Shown: positions 23,479 to 38,282 of the stretch, piece after piece
Layout of the letters: every line of letters begins with the position of its first letter
Position numbering within the stretch: the stretch's first letter is position 1
Assembly (NCBI GenBank): GCA_029961685.1
Contig: JARWKL010000012.1
Span: 9,889,955 to 9,953,954, forward strand
DNA from: Aristolochia californica
Lineage: Eukaryota > Streptophyta > Magnoliopsida > Piperales > Aristolochiaceae
DNA length: 64,000 nt
Direction: 5' to 3'
Notes under the pieces: generated by a model
The model's database searches: none
Told to the model about the DNA's origin: nothing
What the model saw: the letters and a program-made list of their open reading frames with translations, nothing else
Translations under genes and position numbers: made by a program

Positions 23479-26400
23479 GGATCCATAGGTCATTTGCATC
23501 TTTAACAGGTTTCAAGCATGCATATCCATTTTTAAAACACGTGTAGAAGAAATCTTTTTTCTTGTAAAATTTCTAGGTATTAGGGTTGAACTAGTGGAAT
23601 TTCCCAATCTTGGATAACAAAAGTTTTGTGTTCATTTTTGGTTTGTGAATAAATTTTCTTTAATATCATTTTTTATTTTTTAAAATTTTTCCATACATAA
23701 ACTCTAAAATTTTCATTTTGTAGTTATCAATTTACCTTTTTTTTTTTCCACTGTATGTAGAGGGAGTGAAAACTCAAAATTTTGAATTGAGAAAAAAGTG
23801 TACATCTATAATGGAGATGCACAATGCAAAATTTTAGAAAGAAATAATTCCAAAGAGTGTCTGTAATTTTTAGGGATTGTAAGCTCTTCTAGTTTTTATA
23901 TCTCAGGTTTTGCAATCGTCGGGAAAAAGGGGAAGCGGGGGATTTTTAACTGATTGTTGACTCCCAATCCATAAATCATTTCTTACAAAAATAGCCCGTT
24001 ACACATGATAAATCACTTTACAATTCATTTATGATTGTTAGGTTATCTTTTTACAAACGGGCAAAATAATGGCTTGTTTGACTCGGGTAAATATCCCACC
24101 GCACGTTCACTAGAGAATTTATTGAGCGTATGTTATTCTCTTTAAAAGCTCTGGATCCATAGGTCATTTGCATCTTTAACATGTTTCAAGCTTGCATATC
24201 CATTTTTAAAACACGTGTAGAAGAAATCTCTTTCTTGTAAAATTCCAAGCTATTAGGTAGAACTAGTGGAATTTCCCAAACTTGGATAACAAAGCTTTTG
24301 TGTTAATTTTTGGTGTGTGAATAAACTTTCTTTACTTACATTTTTTATTGTTTTAAATTTTTTCTATACTTAAACTCGAAAATTTTCATTTTGCTGTGAT
24401 CTATTTGCCTTTTTTTGTTTACGGGACGAAGGAATAGAGAAAACTCAAAGTTTTTATTTAAGAAAAAATGTACATTTAAAATGGAGACGCAAAGTGCACA
24501 AATGTAGAGAGAGATAATTCCAAAGAGTGCCTGTAATTTTTTGGGAATTTAAGATCTTTTTTGTTTTTATATCTCATGTTTTGCAATCATCGAAAAAAGG
24601 GGGAGGCAGGGTGTTTTTAACTGAGTGTTGACTCGAAATCCGTAAGTCTTTTCCTACAAAAATATAGCCCGTTACGGATGATAAATCACTTTACAATCAT
24701 CTATGATTGTTAGGTAAGCTTTTTGTAAACGGGCAAAATAATGGCTTGTTTGACTCGAGTAAATATCCCACCGCATGTTCATTGAGAATTTAATGAGCGT
24801 TTGTTATTCTCTTTAAAAGCTTTGAATCCATAGGTCATTTGCATCTTTAACATGTTTAAAGCATGCATATCCATTTTTAAAACACGTGTAGAAGAAATCT
24901 CTTTCTTGAGAAATTCCATGCAATTAAAGTTGAACTAGTGGAATTTCCCAAACTTGGAAAACAAAACATTTGTGTTCATTTGTGGTGTGTGAATAAATTT
25001 TTTATAATTACATTTGTTATTTTTTTAATTTTTTTCACACATAAACTCTAAAATTTTCATTTTGTTGTGATCTATTGTCCTTTTTTTGTTTACGGGATGA
25101 AGGGAGAGCGAAAACTCAATGTTTTGATTTGAGAAAAAAGTGTACATCTAAAATGGAGATGTACTATGCTCAAATGTAGGGATAGATATTTCCAAAGAGT
25201 GTTTGTAATTTTTATGATTTGTAAGATCTTTTTAGTTTTTATATCTCACGTTTTGCAATCGTCGGGAAAAAGGGAGGCGGGGTATTTTTTACTGACTGTT
25301 GACTCCCACTCCGTATGTCATTTCTTCGAAAAATATAGCTCGTTACTCATGATAAATCACAATACAATCATCAATGATTGTTAGGTCAGCTTTTTGAAAA
25401 CGGGAAAAATAATGGCTTGTTTGACTCGGGTAAATATCCCGCCGCACGTTCACTTAAGAATTTAATGAGCGTTTGTTATTCTCATTAAAAGCTTTGGATC
25501 CATAGGCCATTTGCATCTTTAACATGTTTCAAGCATGCATATCCATTTTTAAAATACGTGTAGAAGAAATCTCTTTCTTGTAAAATTCCAAGCTATTAGG
25601 GTTGAACTAGTGGAATTTCCCAATCTTGGATAACAAAATTTTGTGTTCATTTGTGGTGTGTGAATAAATTCTCATTACTTACATTTGTTATTGTTTTAAT
25701 TTTTTTCCATACATAAACTCTAAAATATTCATTTTGTTGTGATCTATGTACCTTTTTTTTGTTTACAGCATGAAGGGAGAACGAAAACTCAAAGTTTTGA
25801 TTTAAAAAAAAAGTGTACATCTAAAATGGAGTTGCACAATGCACAAATGTAGAGAGATATAATTCCAAAGAGTGTCCGTGATGTTTAGGGATTGTAAGCT
25901 CTTTTCAGTTTTTAGTTCTCAGGTTTTCCAATCGTTAGGAAAAAGGGGAGGCAGGGGATTCTTAATTGAGTGTTGACTCCCAATCCGTAAGTCATTTCTT
26001 ACAATAATATATCCCGTTTGGAATGAAAATCACTTTACAATCATCTATGATTGTTAGGTAAGCTTTTTGCAAGTGGGCAAAATAATGGCTTGTTTGACTC
26101 GGGTAAATATCCCGCCGCACGTTCACTTAAGAATTTAATGAGCGTTTGTTATTCTCATTAAAAGCTTTGGACCCATAGGTCATTTGCATCTTTAACAGGT
26201 TTCAAGAATACATATCCATTTTTAAAACACGTGTAGAAGAAATCTCTTTCTTGTAAAATTTTTAGCTATTAGGGTTGCACTAGTGGAATTTCCCAATCTT
26301 GGATAACAAAACTTTTGTGTTCATTTGTGGTTTGTGAATAAATTTTCTTTACTTACATTTTTTATTTTTAAATTTTTTTTCCATACATAAACTCTAACTT

Positions 26401-29400
26401 TTTCATTTTGTTGTTATCAATTTACCTTTTTTTTTCCACGGAATGAAGGTTGAGCGAAAACTCAAAATTTTGATTTGAGAAAAAAGTGTACATCTAAAAT
26501 GGTGATGCACAATACAGAAATTTCGAAAGAAATAATTCCAAAGAGTGTTTGTAATTTTTATGATTTGTAAGCTCTTCTACTTTTTATATCTCAGGTTTTG
26601 CAATCGTCGGGAAAAAGGGGAGGCGGGGAATTTTTAATTGATTGTTGACTCCCTATCCATAAGTCATTTCTTACAAAAATATAGCCCGTTACACATGATA
26701 AATCACTTTACAATTCATCTATGATTGTTAGGTCATCTTTTCGCAAACGGGAAAAATAATGGCTTGTTTGACTCAGGTAAATATCCCACCGCATGTTCAC
26801 TTAAGAATTTAATGAGCGTTTGTTATTCTCATTAAAAGCTTTGGATCCATAGGTCATTTGCATCTTTATCCTGTTTCAAGCATGCATATCCATTTTTAAA
26901 ACATGTGTAGAAGAAATCTCTTTCTTGTAAAATTCCTAGCTATTAGGTTTGAACTAGTGGAATTTTTCCAAACTTGGATAAAAAAAAAATTGTGTTCATT
27001 TGTGGTGTGTGAATAAATTTTCATTACTTACATTTTTTATAGTTTTAATTTTTTTCCATACATAAAATCTAAAATATTCATTTTGTAGTGATCTATTTAC
27101 CTTTTTTTTGTTTACGGCATGAAGGGAGAACGAAAACTCAAAGTTTTGATTTAAGAAAAAAGTGTACATCTAAAATGGAGCTGCAAATGCACAAATGTAG
27201 AGAGATATAATTCCAAAGAGTGTCCGTGATTTTTAAGGATTGTAAGCTCTTTTAAGTTTTTAGTTCTCAGGTTTTGCAATCGTCGGGAAAAGGGGGAGGC
27301 GGGGGATTTTTAATTGAGTGTTGACCCCCAATTCGTAAGTCCTTTCTTACAATAATGTAGACCGTTACAAATGAAAAATCACTTTACAATCATCTATGAT
27401 TGTTAGGTCAGCTTTTTGCAAACGGGCAAAATAATGGCTTGTTTGACTCGGGTAAATATCCCGCCGCACGTTCACTTAAGAATTTAATGAGCGTTTTTTT
27501 ATTCCCATTAAAAGCTTTGGATCCATAGGTCATTTGCATCTTTAACATGTTTCAAGCATGCATATCCATTTTTAAAACACGTGTAGAAGAAATCTCTTTC
27601 TTGTAAAATTCCAAGCTATTAGGGTTGAACAAGTGGAATTTCCCAATCTTGGATAACAAAACTTTTGTGTTCATTTGTGGTTTGTGAATAAATTTATTTA
27701 CTTACATTTTTTATTTTTAAAATTTTTTCCATACATAAACTCTAAAATTTTCATTTTCTAGTTATCAAATTGACTTTTTTTTACATTATGAAGGGGGAGC
27801 GAAAACTCAAAATTATGATTTGAGAAAAAAGTGTACATCTAAAATGGAGATGCACAATGCACAAATTTAGACAAAGATAGTTCCAAAGAGTGTCTGTAAT
27901 TTTTAGGGAATGTAAGATCTTTTAGTTTTTATATCTATGGTTTTGGAATCGTCGGGAAAAAGGGGAGGTGGAGGATTTTTTATTGATTGTTGACTCCCTA
28001 TCCATAAGTCATTTCTTACAAAAATATAGCCCGTTACACATGATAAATCACTTTACAATTCATCTATGATTGTTAGGTCAACTTTTTGCAAACGGGCAAA
28101 ATAATGGCTTTTTTGACTCGGATGAATATCCCACCCCACGTTCACTAGAGAATTTAATGAGTGTATGTTATTCTCTTTAAAAGCTTTGGAACCATAGGTC
28201 ATTTGCGTCTTTAACATGTTTGAAGCTTGCATATCCATTTTTAAAATACGTGTAGAAGAAATCTCTTTCTTGTAAAATTCCAAGCTATTAGGGTTGAACT
28301 AGTGGAATTTCCCGAACTTGGATAACAAAGCTTTTGTGTTAATTTTTGGTGTGTGAATAAATTTTCTTTACTTACATTTGTCATTGTTTTAAATTTTTTC
28401 CATACTTAAACTCTAAAATTTTCATTTTGTTGTGATCTATTTGCCTTTTTTTGTTTACGGGATGAAGGGATAGAGAAAACTCAAAGTTTTGATTTAAGAA
28501 AAAATGTACATTTAAAATGGAGACGCACAATGCACAAATATACATAGAGATAATTCCAAAGAGTACCTGTAATTTTTTGGGAATTTAAGATCTTTTTAGT
28601 TTTTATATCTCAGGTTTTGCAATGGTTGGGAAAATGGGGAGGCGGGGTGATTTTAACTGAGTGTTGACTCCCTATCCGTAAGTCATTTTTTACAAAAATA
28701 TAGCCCGTTACGGATGATAAATCACTTTACAATCATCTATGATTGTTAGGTAAGCTTTTTGTAAACGGGCAAAATAATTGCGTGTTTGACTCGGGTAAAT
28801 ACCCCACCGCACGTTCATTGAGAATTTAATGAGCGTTTGTAATCTTTAAAAGCTTTGAATCCATAGGTCATTTGCATCTTTAACATGTTTCAAGCATGCA
28901 TATCCATTTTTAAAACACGTGTAGAAGAAATCACTTTGTTGTAAAATTCCATGCAATTAGGGATGAACTAGTGGAATTTCCCAAACTTTGAAAACAAAAC
29001 TTTTGTGTTCATTTGTGGTATGTGAATAAATTTTCTATACTTACATTTGTTATTTGTTTAATTTTTTTCACAGAAACTCTAAAATTTTCATTTTGTTGTG
29101 AGCTATTGTCCTTTTTTTGTTTACGAGATGAAGGGAGAGCGAAAACTCAATGTTTTGATTTGCGAAAAAAGTGTACATCTAAAATGGAGATGCACAATGC
29201 ACAAATGTAGGGATAGATATTTCCAAAGAGTGTTTGTAATTTTTAGGGATTGTAAGATCTTTTTAGTTTTTACATCTCAGGTTTTGCAATCGTCGGGAAA
29301 AGGGGGAGGCGTGGTATTTTTAACTGACTGTTGACTCCCAATCCGTATGTCATTTCTTACAAAAATATAGCCCGTTACTCATGATAAATCACATTACAAT

Positions 29401-32400
29401 CATCAATGATTGTTACGTCAACTTTTTGCAAACGGGCTAAATAATGGCTTGTTTGACTCGGGTAAATATCCCGCCGCACGTTCACTTCAGAATTTAATGA
29501 GCGTCTATTATTCTCATTAAAAGTTTTGGATCCATTGGTCATTTGCATCTTTAACATATTTCAAGCATGCATATCCATTTTTAAAACACATGTAGTAGAA
29601 ATTTCTTTCCTGTAAAATTCCAAGCTATTAGGGTTGAACTAGTGGAATTTTCAATTCTTGGATAACAAAATTTTGTGTTCATTTGTGGTGTGTGAATAAA
29701 TTTTCATTACTTAAATTTGTTATAGTTTAATTTTTTCCATACATAAATTCTAAAATTTTCATTTTGTTGTGATCTTTTTACCTTTTTTTAGTTTACGGCA
29801 CGAAGGGAGAACGAAAACTCAAAGTTTTGGTTTTAAAAAAAGATTACATCTAAAGTGGAGATGCACAATGCACAAATGTAGAGAGATATAATTCCAAAGA
29901 GAGTCCGTGATTTTTAAGGATTGTAAGCTCTTTTCTGTTTTTAGTTCTCAGGTTTTGCAATCGTCGGGAAAAGGGGGAGGCGGGGGATTTTTAATTGAGT
30001 GTTGATTCCCAATCCATAAGTCATTTCTTAGAATAATATCGCTCGTTATGAATGAAAAATTACTTTACAATCATCTATGATTGTTAGGTCAGCTTTTTGC
30101 AAACGGGCAAAATAATGGCTTGTTTGACTCGGGTAAATATCCCGCCGCACATTCACTTAAGAATTTAATGAGCGTTTTTTATTCTCATTAGAAGCTTTGG
30201 ATCCATAGGTCATTTGGATCTTTAACATGTTTCAAGCATGCATATCCATTTTTAAAACACGTGTAGAAGAAATCTCTTTCTGGTAAAATTCCAAGCTATT
30301 AGGGTTGAACAAGTGGAATTTCCCAATCTTGGATAACAAAACGTTTGTGTTCATTTGTGGTTTGTAAATAAATTTTCTTTACTTACTTTTTTTTTAAAAT
30401 TTTTTCCATACATAAACTCTAAAATTTTCATTTTCCAGTTATCAATTTGACTTTTTTTTTTTTTTACAGTATGGTGGGGGAGCGAAAACTCAAAATTTTG
30501 ATTTGAGAAAAAAGTGTACATCTAAAATGGAGATGCACAATGCACAAATTTAGAAAGAGATAGTTCCAAAGAGTGTCTGTAATTTTTCGGGAATGTAAGA
30601 TCTTTTAGTTTTTATATCTATGGTTTTGGAATCGTCGGGAAAAAGGGGAGGTGGACGATTTTTTATTGATTGTTGACTCCCTATCCATAAGTCATTTCTT
30701 ACAAAAATATAGCCTGTTACACATGATAAATCACTTTACAATTCATCTATGATTGTTAGGTCAGCTTTTTGCAAACGGGCAAAATAATGGCTTGTTTGAC
30801 TCGGATAAATATCCCACCGCACGTTCACAAGAGAATTTAATGAGTGTATGTTGTTCTCTTTAAAAAATTTGGATCCATAGGTCATTTGCATCATTAACAT
30901 GTTTCAAGCATGCATATCCATTTTTAAAATACGTAGAAGAAATCTCTTTCTTGTAAAATTCCAAGCTATTAGGGTTGAACTAGTGGAATTTCCCAAACTT
31001 GGATAACAAAACTTTTGTGTTAATTTTTGGTGTGTGAATAAACTTTCTTTACTTACATTTGTTATTTTTTAAAATTTTTTCCTTGCTTAAACTCTAAAAT
31101 TTTCATTTTGCTATGATCTATTTGCCTTTTTTAGTTTACGGGATGAAGGGAGAGAGAAAACTCAAGGTTTTGCTTTGAGAAAAAAGTGTACATTTAAAAT
31201 GGAGACGCACAGTGCACAAATGTAGAGAGAGATAATTCCAAAGAGTGTCTGTAATTTTTAGGGAATTTAAGCTCTTTTTAGTTTTCATATGTCGGGTTCT
31301 GCAATCATCGGGAAAAGGGGGAGGCGGGTTGTTTTTAACTGTGTGTTGACTCCCAATCCGTAAGTCATTTCTTACAAAAATATAGCCCGTTACGGATGAT
31401 AAATCACTTTACAATCATCTATGATTGTTAGATCAGCTTTTTTGTAAATGGGCAAACTAATGGCTTGTTTGACTCGGGTAAATATCCCTCCGCACGTTCA
31501 TTGAGAATTTAATGAGCGTTTGTTATTCTCTTTAAAAGATTTGGATCCATAGGTCATTTGCATCTTAACATGTTTCAAGCATGCGTATCCATTTTCAAAA
31601 CACGTGTAGAAGAAATCTCTTTCTTGTAAAATTCCATGCAATTATGGTTGAAGTAGTGGAATTTCCCAAACTTGGAAAACAAAACTTTTGTGTTCATTTG
31701 TGGTGTGTGAATAAATTTTCTATACTTAAATTTTTTATTGTTCTAATTTTTTTCACACATAAACTCTAAAATTTTCATTTTGTTGTGATCTATTGTCCTT
31801 TTTTTGTTTACGGGGTGAAGGGAGAGCAAAAACTCAAAGTTTTGATTTAAGAAAAAAGTGTACAACTAAAATGGAGATGCACAATGCACAAATGTAGCGA
31901 GTGATATTTCCAAAGAGTGTTTGTAATTTTTAGGGATTGTAAGATCTTTTTAGTTTTCATATCTCAGGTTTTGCAATCGTCGAGAAAAGGGGGAGGCGGG
32001 GTATTTTTAACTGACTGTTGAGTCCCAATTCGTATGTCATTTCTTAAAAAAATATAGCCCGTTACTCTTGATAAATCACATTACAATCATCTATGATTGT
32101 TAGGTCAACTTTTTGCAAACGGTCAAAATAATGGCTTGTTTGACTCGGGTAAATATCCCGCCGCACGTTCACTTAAGAATTTAATGAGCGTTTGTTATTC
32201 TCATTGAAAGCTTTGGATCCATTGGTCATTTGCATCTTTAACAGGTTTCAAGCATGCATATCCATTTTTAAAACACGTGTAGAAGAAATCTCTTTCTTGT
32301 AAAATTCCAAGCTATTAGGGTTGAACTAGTTGAATTTCCCAATCTTGGATAACAAAATTTTGTGTTCATTTGTGGTGTGTGAATAAATTCTCATTACTTA

Positions 32401-35400
32401 CATTTGTTATTGTTTTAATTTTTTTCCATACATAAACTCTAAAATTTTCTTTTTGTTGTGATCTATTTATCTTTTTTTTGTTTACGGCATGAAGGGAGAA
32501 CGAAAACTCATAGTTTTTATTTAAGAAAAAAGTGTACATCTAAAATGGAGATGCACAATGCACAAATGTAGAGAGATATAATTCCAAAGAGTGTCCGTGA
32601 TTTTTAAGGATTGTAAAGCACTTTTCAGTTTTTAGTTATCAGGTTTTGCAATCGTTTGGAAAAGGGGGAGGCGGGGGATTTTTAATTGAGTGTTGACTCC
32701 CAATTCGTAAGTCATTTCTTACAATAATATAGCCCGTTAGGAATGAAAAATCACTTTACAATCATGTATGATTGTTAGGTCAGCTTTTTGCAAGCGGGCA
32801 AAATACTAGCTTGTTTGACTCGGGTAAATATCCCGCCGCACATTCACTTAAGAATTTAATGAGCGTTTGTTATTCTCATTAAAAGCTTTGGATCCATAGG
32901 TCATTTGCATCTTTAACAGGTTTCAAGCATGCATATCCATTTTTAAAACACATGGAGAAGAAATCTCTTTCTTGTAAAATTTCTAGCTTTTAGGGTTGAA
33001 CTAGTGGAATTTCCCAATATTGGATAACAAAACTTTTGTGTCCATTTTCGGTTTGTGAATAAATTTTCTTTACTTACATGTATTATTTTTTAAAATTTTT
33101 CATATTCATAAACTCTAAAATTTTCATTTTGTTGTTATCAATTTACCTTTTTTTTTTTCCACGGTATGAAGGGGGAGCGAAAACTCAAAATTTTGATTTG
33201 AGAAAAAAGTGTACAACTAAAATGGAGATGCACAATGCACAAATTTAGAAAGAGATAATTCCAAAGAGTGTCTGTAATTTTTGGGGATTGCAAGCTCTTC
33301 TAGTTTTTATATCTCAGGTTTTGCAATCGTCGGGAAAAAGGGGAGGCGGGGGATTTTTAACTGATTGTTGACTCCCTATCCATAAGTCATTTCTTCCAAA
33401 AATATAGCCCGTTACTCATGATAGATCACTTTACAATTCATCTATGATTGTTTGGTCAGCTTTTTGCAAACGGGCAAAATAATGGTTTGTTTGACTCGGG
33501 TATATATCCCACCGCACGTTCACTAAAGAATTTAATGAGCGTATGTTATTCTCTTTAAAAGCTTTGGATCCATAGGTCATTTGAATCTTTAACATGTTTC
33601 AAGCTTGCATATCCATTTTTAAAACACGTGTAGAAGAAATCTATTTCTTGTAAAATTCCAAGCTATTAGGGTTGAACTAGTGGAATTTCCCAAACTTGGA
33701 TAACAAAACTTTTGTGTTAATTTTTGGTGTGTGAATAAACTTTCTTTACTTACATTTGTTTTTCTTTTAAATTTTTTCCATACTTAAACTCTAAAATTTT
33801 CATTTTGCTGTGATCCATTTGCTTGTTTTTGTTTACGGGATGAAGGGATAGAGAAAACTCAAAGTTTTGATTTAAGAAAAAAGTGTAAATCTAAAATGGA
33901 GACGCACAGTACACAAATGTAGAGAGAGATAATTCAAAAGAGTGTCTGTAATTTTTAGGGAATTTAAGATCTTTTTAGTTTTTATATCTCCGGTTTTGCG
34001 ATCATCGGGAAAAGGAGGAGGCGGGGTTTTTTGATCTGAGTGTTGACTCCAAATCTGTAAGTCATTTCTTCCAAAAATATAACCCGTTACGGATGATAAA
34101 TCACTTTAAAATCATCTATGATGGTTAGGTAAGCTTTTTGTAAACGGGCAAAATACTCGCTTGTTTGACTCGGGTAAATATCCCACCGCGCAATTATTGA
34201 GAATTTAATGAGCGTTTGTTATTCTCTTTAAAAGCTTTGGATCCATAGGTCGTTTGCATCTTTAACATGTTTCAAGCATGCATATCCATTTTTAAAACAC
34301 GTGTAGAAGAAATCTCTTTCTTGTAAAATTCCATGCAATTAGGGTTGAACTAGTGGAATTTCCCAAACTTGGATAACAAAAAATTTGTGTTCATTTGTGG
34401 TGTGTGAATAAATTTTCATTACGTACATTGTTATTGTTTTAATTTTTTTCCATACATAAACTCTAAAATTTTCATTTTGTTGTGATCTATTTACCTTTTT
34501 TTTGTTTATGGCATGAAGGGAGAACGAAAACTCAATGTTTTGATTTAAGAAAAAAGTGTACATCTAAAATGGAGATGCACATTGCACAAATGTAGAGAGA
34601 TATAATTCCAAAGAGTGTCCGTGATTTTTAAGGATTGTAAGCTCTTTTCAGTTTTTAGTTTTCAGGTTTTCCAATCGTTCGGAAAAGGGGGAGGCGGGAG
34701 ATTTTTAATTGAGTGTTGATACCCAATCCATAAGTTATTCCTTACAATAATATAGCCCGTTACGAATGAAAAATCACTTTACAATCATCTATGATTGTTA
34801 GGTCAGCTTTTTGCAAACGGACAAAATAATAACTTATTTGACTTGGGTAAATATCTCGCCGCACGTTCACTTAAGAATTTAATGAGCTTTTTTATTCTCA
34901 TTAAAATCTTTGGATCCATTGGTCATTTGCATCTTTAACATGTTTCAAGCATGCATATCCATTTTTAAAACACGTGTAGAAGAAATCTCTTTCTTGTAAA
35001 ATTCCAAGCTATTAGGGTTGAACAAGTGGAATTTCCCAATCTTGGATAACAAAACTTTTGTGTTCATTTGTGGTTTGTGAATAAATTTTTTTTACTTACA
35101 TTTTTTTATTTTTAAAATTTTTTCCATAATTAAACTCTAAAATTTTCATTTTGTTGTTATCAATTTGCCTTTTTTTTTTTTTTATGGTTTGAATTGGGAG
35201 CGAAAACTCAAAATTTTGATTTGAGAAAAAAGTGTACATCTAAAATGGAGATGGACAATGCACAAATTTAGAAATAGATAATTCCAAAGAGTGTCTGTAA
35301 TTTTTAGGGATTGTAAGCACTTTTTGTTTTTATATCTCAGGTTTTGCAATCGTCGGGAAAAAGGGGAGGCGGGGGATTTTTAACTAATTGTTGACTCCCT

Positions 35401-38282
35401 ATCCATAAGTCATTTCTTATAAAAATGTAGCCCGTTACACATGATAGATCACTTTACAATTCATCTATGATTGTTAGGTCAGCTTTTTGCAAACGGGCAA
35501 AATAATGGCTTGTTTGACTCGGGTAAATATCCCACCGCACGTTCACTAGAGAATTTATAGAGCGTATGTTATTCTCTTTAAAAGCTTTGGATCCATAGGT
35601 CATTTGCATCTTTAACATGTTTCAAGCTTGCATATCCATTTTTAAAACACGTGTAGAAGAAATCTCTTTCTTGTAAAATTCCAAGCTATTAGGGTTGAAC
35701 TAGTGGAATTTCCCAAACTTGGATAACAATACTTTTGTGTTAATTTTTGGTGTGTGAATAAATTTTTTTTACTTACATTTGTTATTTTTTTAAATTTTTT
35801 CCGTACTTAAACTCTAATATTTTCCTTTTGTTGTGATCTAATTGCCTTTTTTTGTTTACGAGATGAAGGGAGAGAGAAAACTCAAAGTTTTGATTTGAGA
35901 AAAAAGTGTACATTTAAAATGGAGACGCACAGTGCACAAATGTAGAGAGATATAATTCCAAAGAGTGTCTGTAATTTTTAGGAAATTTAAGCACTTTTTA
36001 GTTTTTATATCTCAGGTTTTGCAAACGTCGGGAAAAGGGGGAGGCGGGGTGTTTTTAACTTAGTGTTGACTCCCAATCCGTAAGTCATTTCTTACAAAAA
36101 TATAACCCGTTACGGATGATAAATCACTTTAAAATCATCTATGGTTGTTAGGTAAGCTTTTTGTAAACGGGCAAAATAATGGCTAGTTTGATTCTGGTAA
36201 ATATCCCGTCGCACGTTCATTGAGAATTTAATGACCGTTTGTTATTCTCTTTAAAAGCTTTGGATCCATAGGTCATTTGCATCTTTAACATTTTTCAAGC
36301 ATGAATATCCATTTTTAAAACACGTGTAGAGGAAATCTCTTTCTTGTAAAATTCCATGCAATTAGGGTTGAACTAGTGGAATTTCCCAAACTTGGAAAAC
36401 AAAACTTTTGTGTTCATTTGTGGTGTGTGAATAAATTTTCTATACTTACATTTGTTATTGTTTTAATTTTTTTTCACACATAAACTCTAAAATTTTCATT
36501 TTGTTGTGATCTATTTGCCTTTTTTGGTTTACGGTATAAAGGGAGAGCGAAAACTCAAAGTTTTCATTTAAGAAAAAAGTGTACATCTAAAATGGAGATG
36601 AACAATGCACACAAATGTAGGGAGAGATAATTCCAAAGAGTGTTTGTAATTTTTGGGGATTGTAAGATCTTTTTAGTTTTTATATCTCAGGTTTTGCAAT
36701 CGTCGGGAAAACGGGGAGGCGGGGTATTTTTAACTGACTGTTGACTCCCAATCCGTATGTCATTTCTTTCAAAAATATAGCCCGTTACTCATGATAAATC
36801 ACATTATAATCATCTATGATTATTAGGTCAGCGTTTTTGCAAACGAACAAACTAATGGCTTGTTTGACTCTGGTAAATATCCCGTCGCACGTTCACTTCA
36901 GAATTTAATGAGTGTTTGTTATTCTCATTAAAAGGTTTGGATCCATAGGTCATTTGCATCTTTAACAGGTTTCAAGCATGCATATCCATTTTTAAAACAC
37001 GTGTAGAAGAAATCTCTTTCTTGTAAAATTCCAAGCTATTAGGGTTGAACTAGTGGAATTTCCCAATCTTGAAAAACTAAATTTTGTGTTCATTTGTGGT
37101 GTGTGAATAAATTTTTTATACTTAAATTTGTTATTGTTTTAATTTTTTTTCACACAAAATCTAAAATTTTTATTTAGTTGTGATCTATTTGCCTTTTTCT
37201 GTTTACGGGATGAAGGGAGAGCGAAAACTCAAAGTTTTGATTTAAGAAAAAAGTGTACATCTAAAATGGAGATGTACAATGCACAAATGTAGGGAGAGAT
37301 AATTTCAAAGTGTGTTTGTAATTTTTAGGGATTGTAAAATCTTTTTAGATTTTATATCTCAGGTTTTGCAATTGTCGGGAAAAGGGGGAGGCGGGGGATT
37401 TTTAATAGAGTGTTGACTCCCAATCCATAAGTCATTTCTTACAATAATATTGCCCGTTATGAATGAAAAATGACTTTACAATCATCTATGATTGTTAGGT
37501 CTGCTTTTTGCAAACGGGCAAAATAATGGCTTGTTTGACTTGGGTAAATATCCCGCCGCACGTTCACTTCCGAATTTAATGAGCGTTTGTAATTCTCAAT
37601 AAAATCTTTGGATCCATAGGTCATTTGCATCTTTAACAGGTTTCAAGCATGCATATCCATTTCCAAAACACGTGTAGAAGAAATCTCTTTCTTGTAAAAT
37701 TCCAAGCTATTAGGGTTGAACTAGTGGAATTTCCCAATCTTGGATAACTAAATTTTGTGTTCATTTGTGGTATGTGAATAAATTTTCATTACTTACATTC
37801 ATTATTGTTTTAATTTTTTTCCATACATAAACTCTAAAATTTTTACTTTGTTGTGATCTATTTAACTTTTTTTGTTTACGGAATGAAGGGAGAACGAAAA
37901 CTCAAAGTTTCGATTTAAGAAAAGAGTGTACATCTAAAATGGAGATGCACAATGCACAAATGTAGGGAGATATAATTCTAAAGAGTGTTTGTAATTTTTA
38001 GGGATTGTAAGATCTTTTTAGTTTTTATATCTCAGGGTTGTCAATCGTCGGGAAAAGGGGGAGGCGTGGGATTTTTAATTGAGTGTTGACTCCCAATCCG
38101 TAAGTCATTTCTTACAATAATATAGCCCGTTACGAATAAAAAATCACTTTTCAATCATCTATGATTGTTAGGTCGGCTTTTTGCAAACGGGCAAAATAAT
38201 GGCTTGTTGGACTCGGATAAATATCCCACCGCACGTTCACTAGAGAATTTAATGAGCGTATGTTATTCACTTTAAAAGCTTG
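23479..38282. repeat. Tetrameric higher-order repeat M4-M1-M2-M3, about 2.69 kb
   Basis: The unit order by start is: 23479 M4, 24153 M1, 24824 M2, 25496 M3; 26169 M4-like with tag a, 26843 M3; 27519 M4, 28188 M1, 28857 M2, 29528 M3; 30199 M4, 30871 M1, 31543 M2, 32215 M3; 32890 M4, 33566 M1, 34239 M3; 34912 M4, 35589 M1, 36262 M2, 36939 and 37610 M2/M3 mosaics. M4 units end in tag c and M1 units in tag b; M2 and most M3 units end in tag a. The two M4 units at 27519 and 30199, four units apart, share rare variants (TTTTGGAATCGTC and GATTTTTTATTGATTG), which supports the 2.69-kb period. Single-unit gains and losses break it at 26.2-27.5 kb and at 34.2 kb, where M2 is missing. Confidence 0.8.
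34912..35588. repeat. Last M4 monomer in the window
   Basis: This unit has the M4 markers: a GTTATCAATTTGCC segment followed by a long T run, ATTTGAGAAAAAAG, GTTGACTCCCTATCC and ACACATGATAGATCAC, with tag c at the end. No unit to its right carries this combination, so it marks the right limit of subfamily M4 in the window. Confidence 0.8.
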
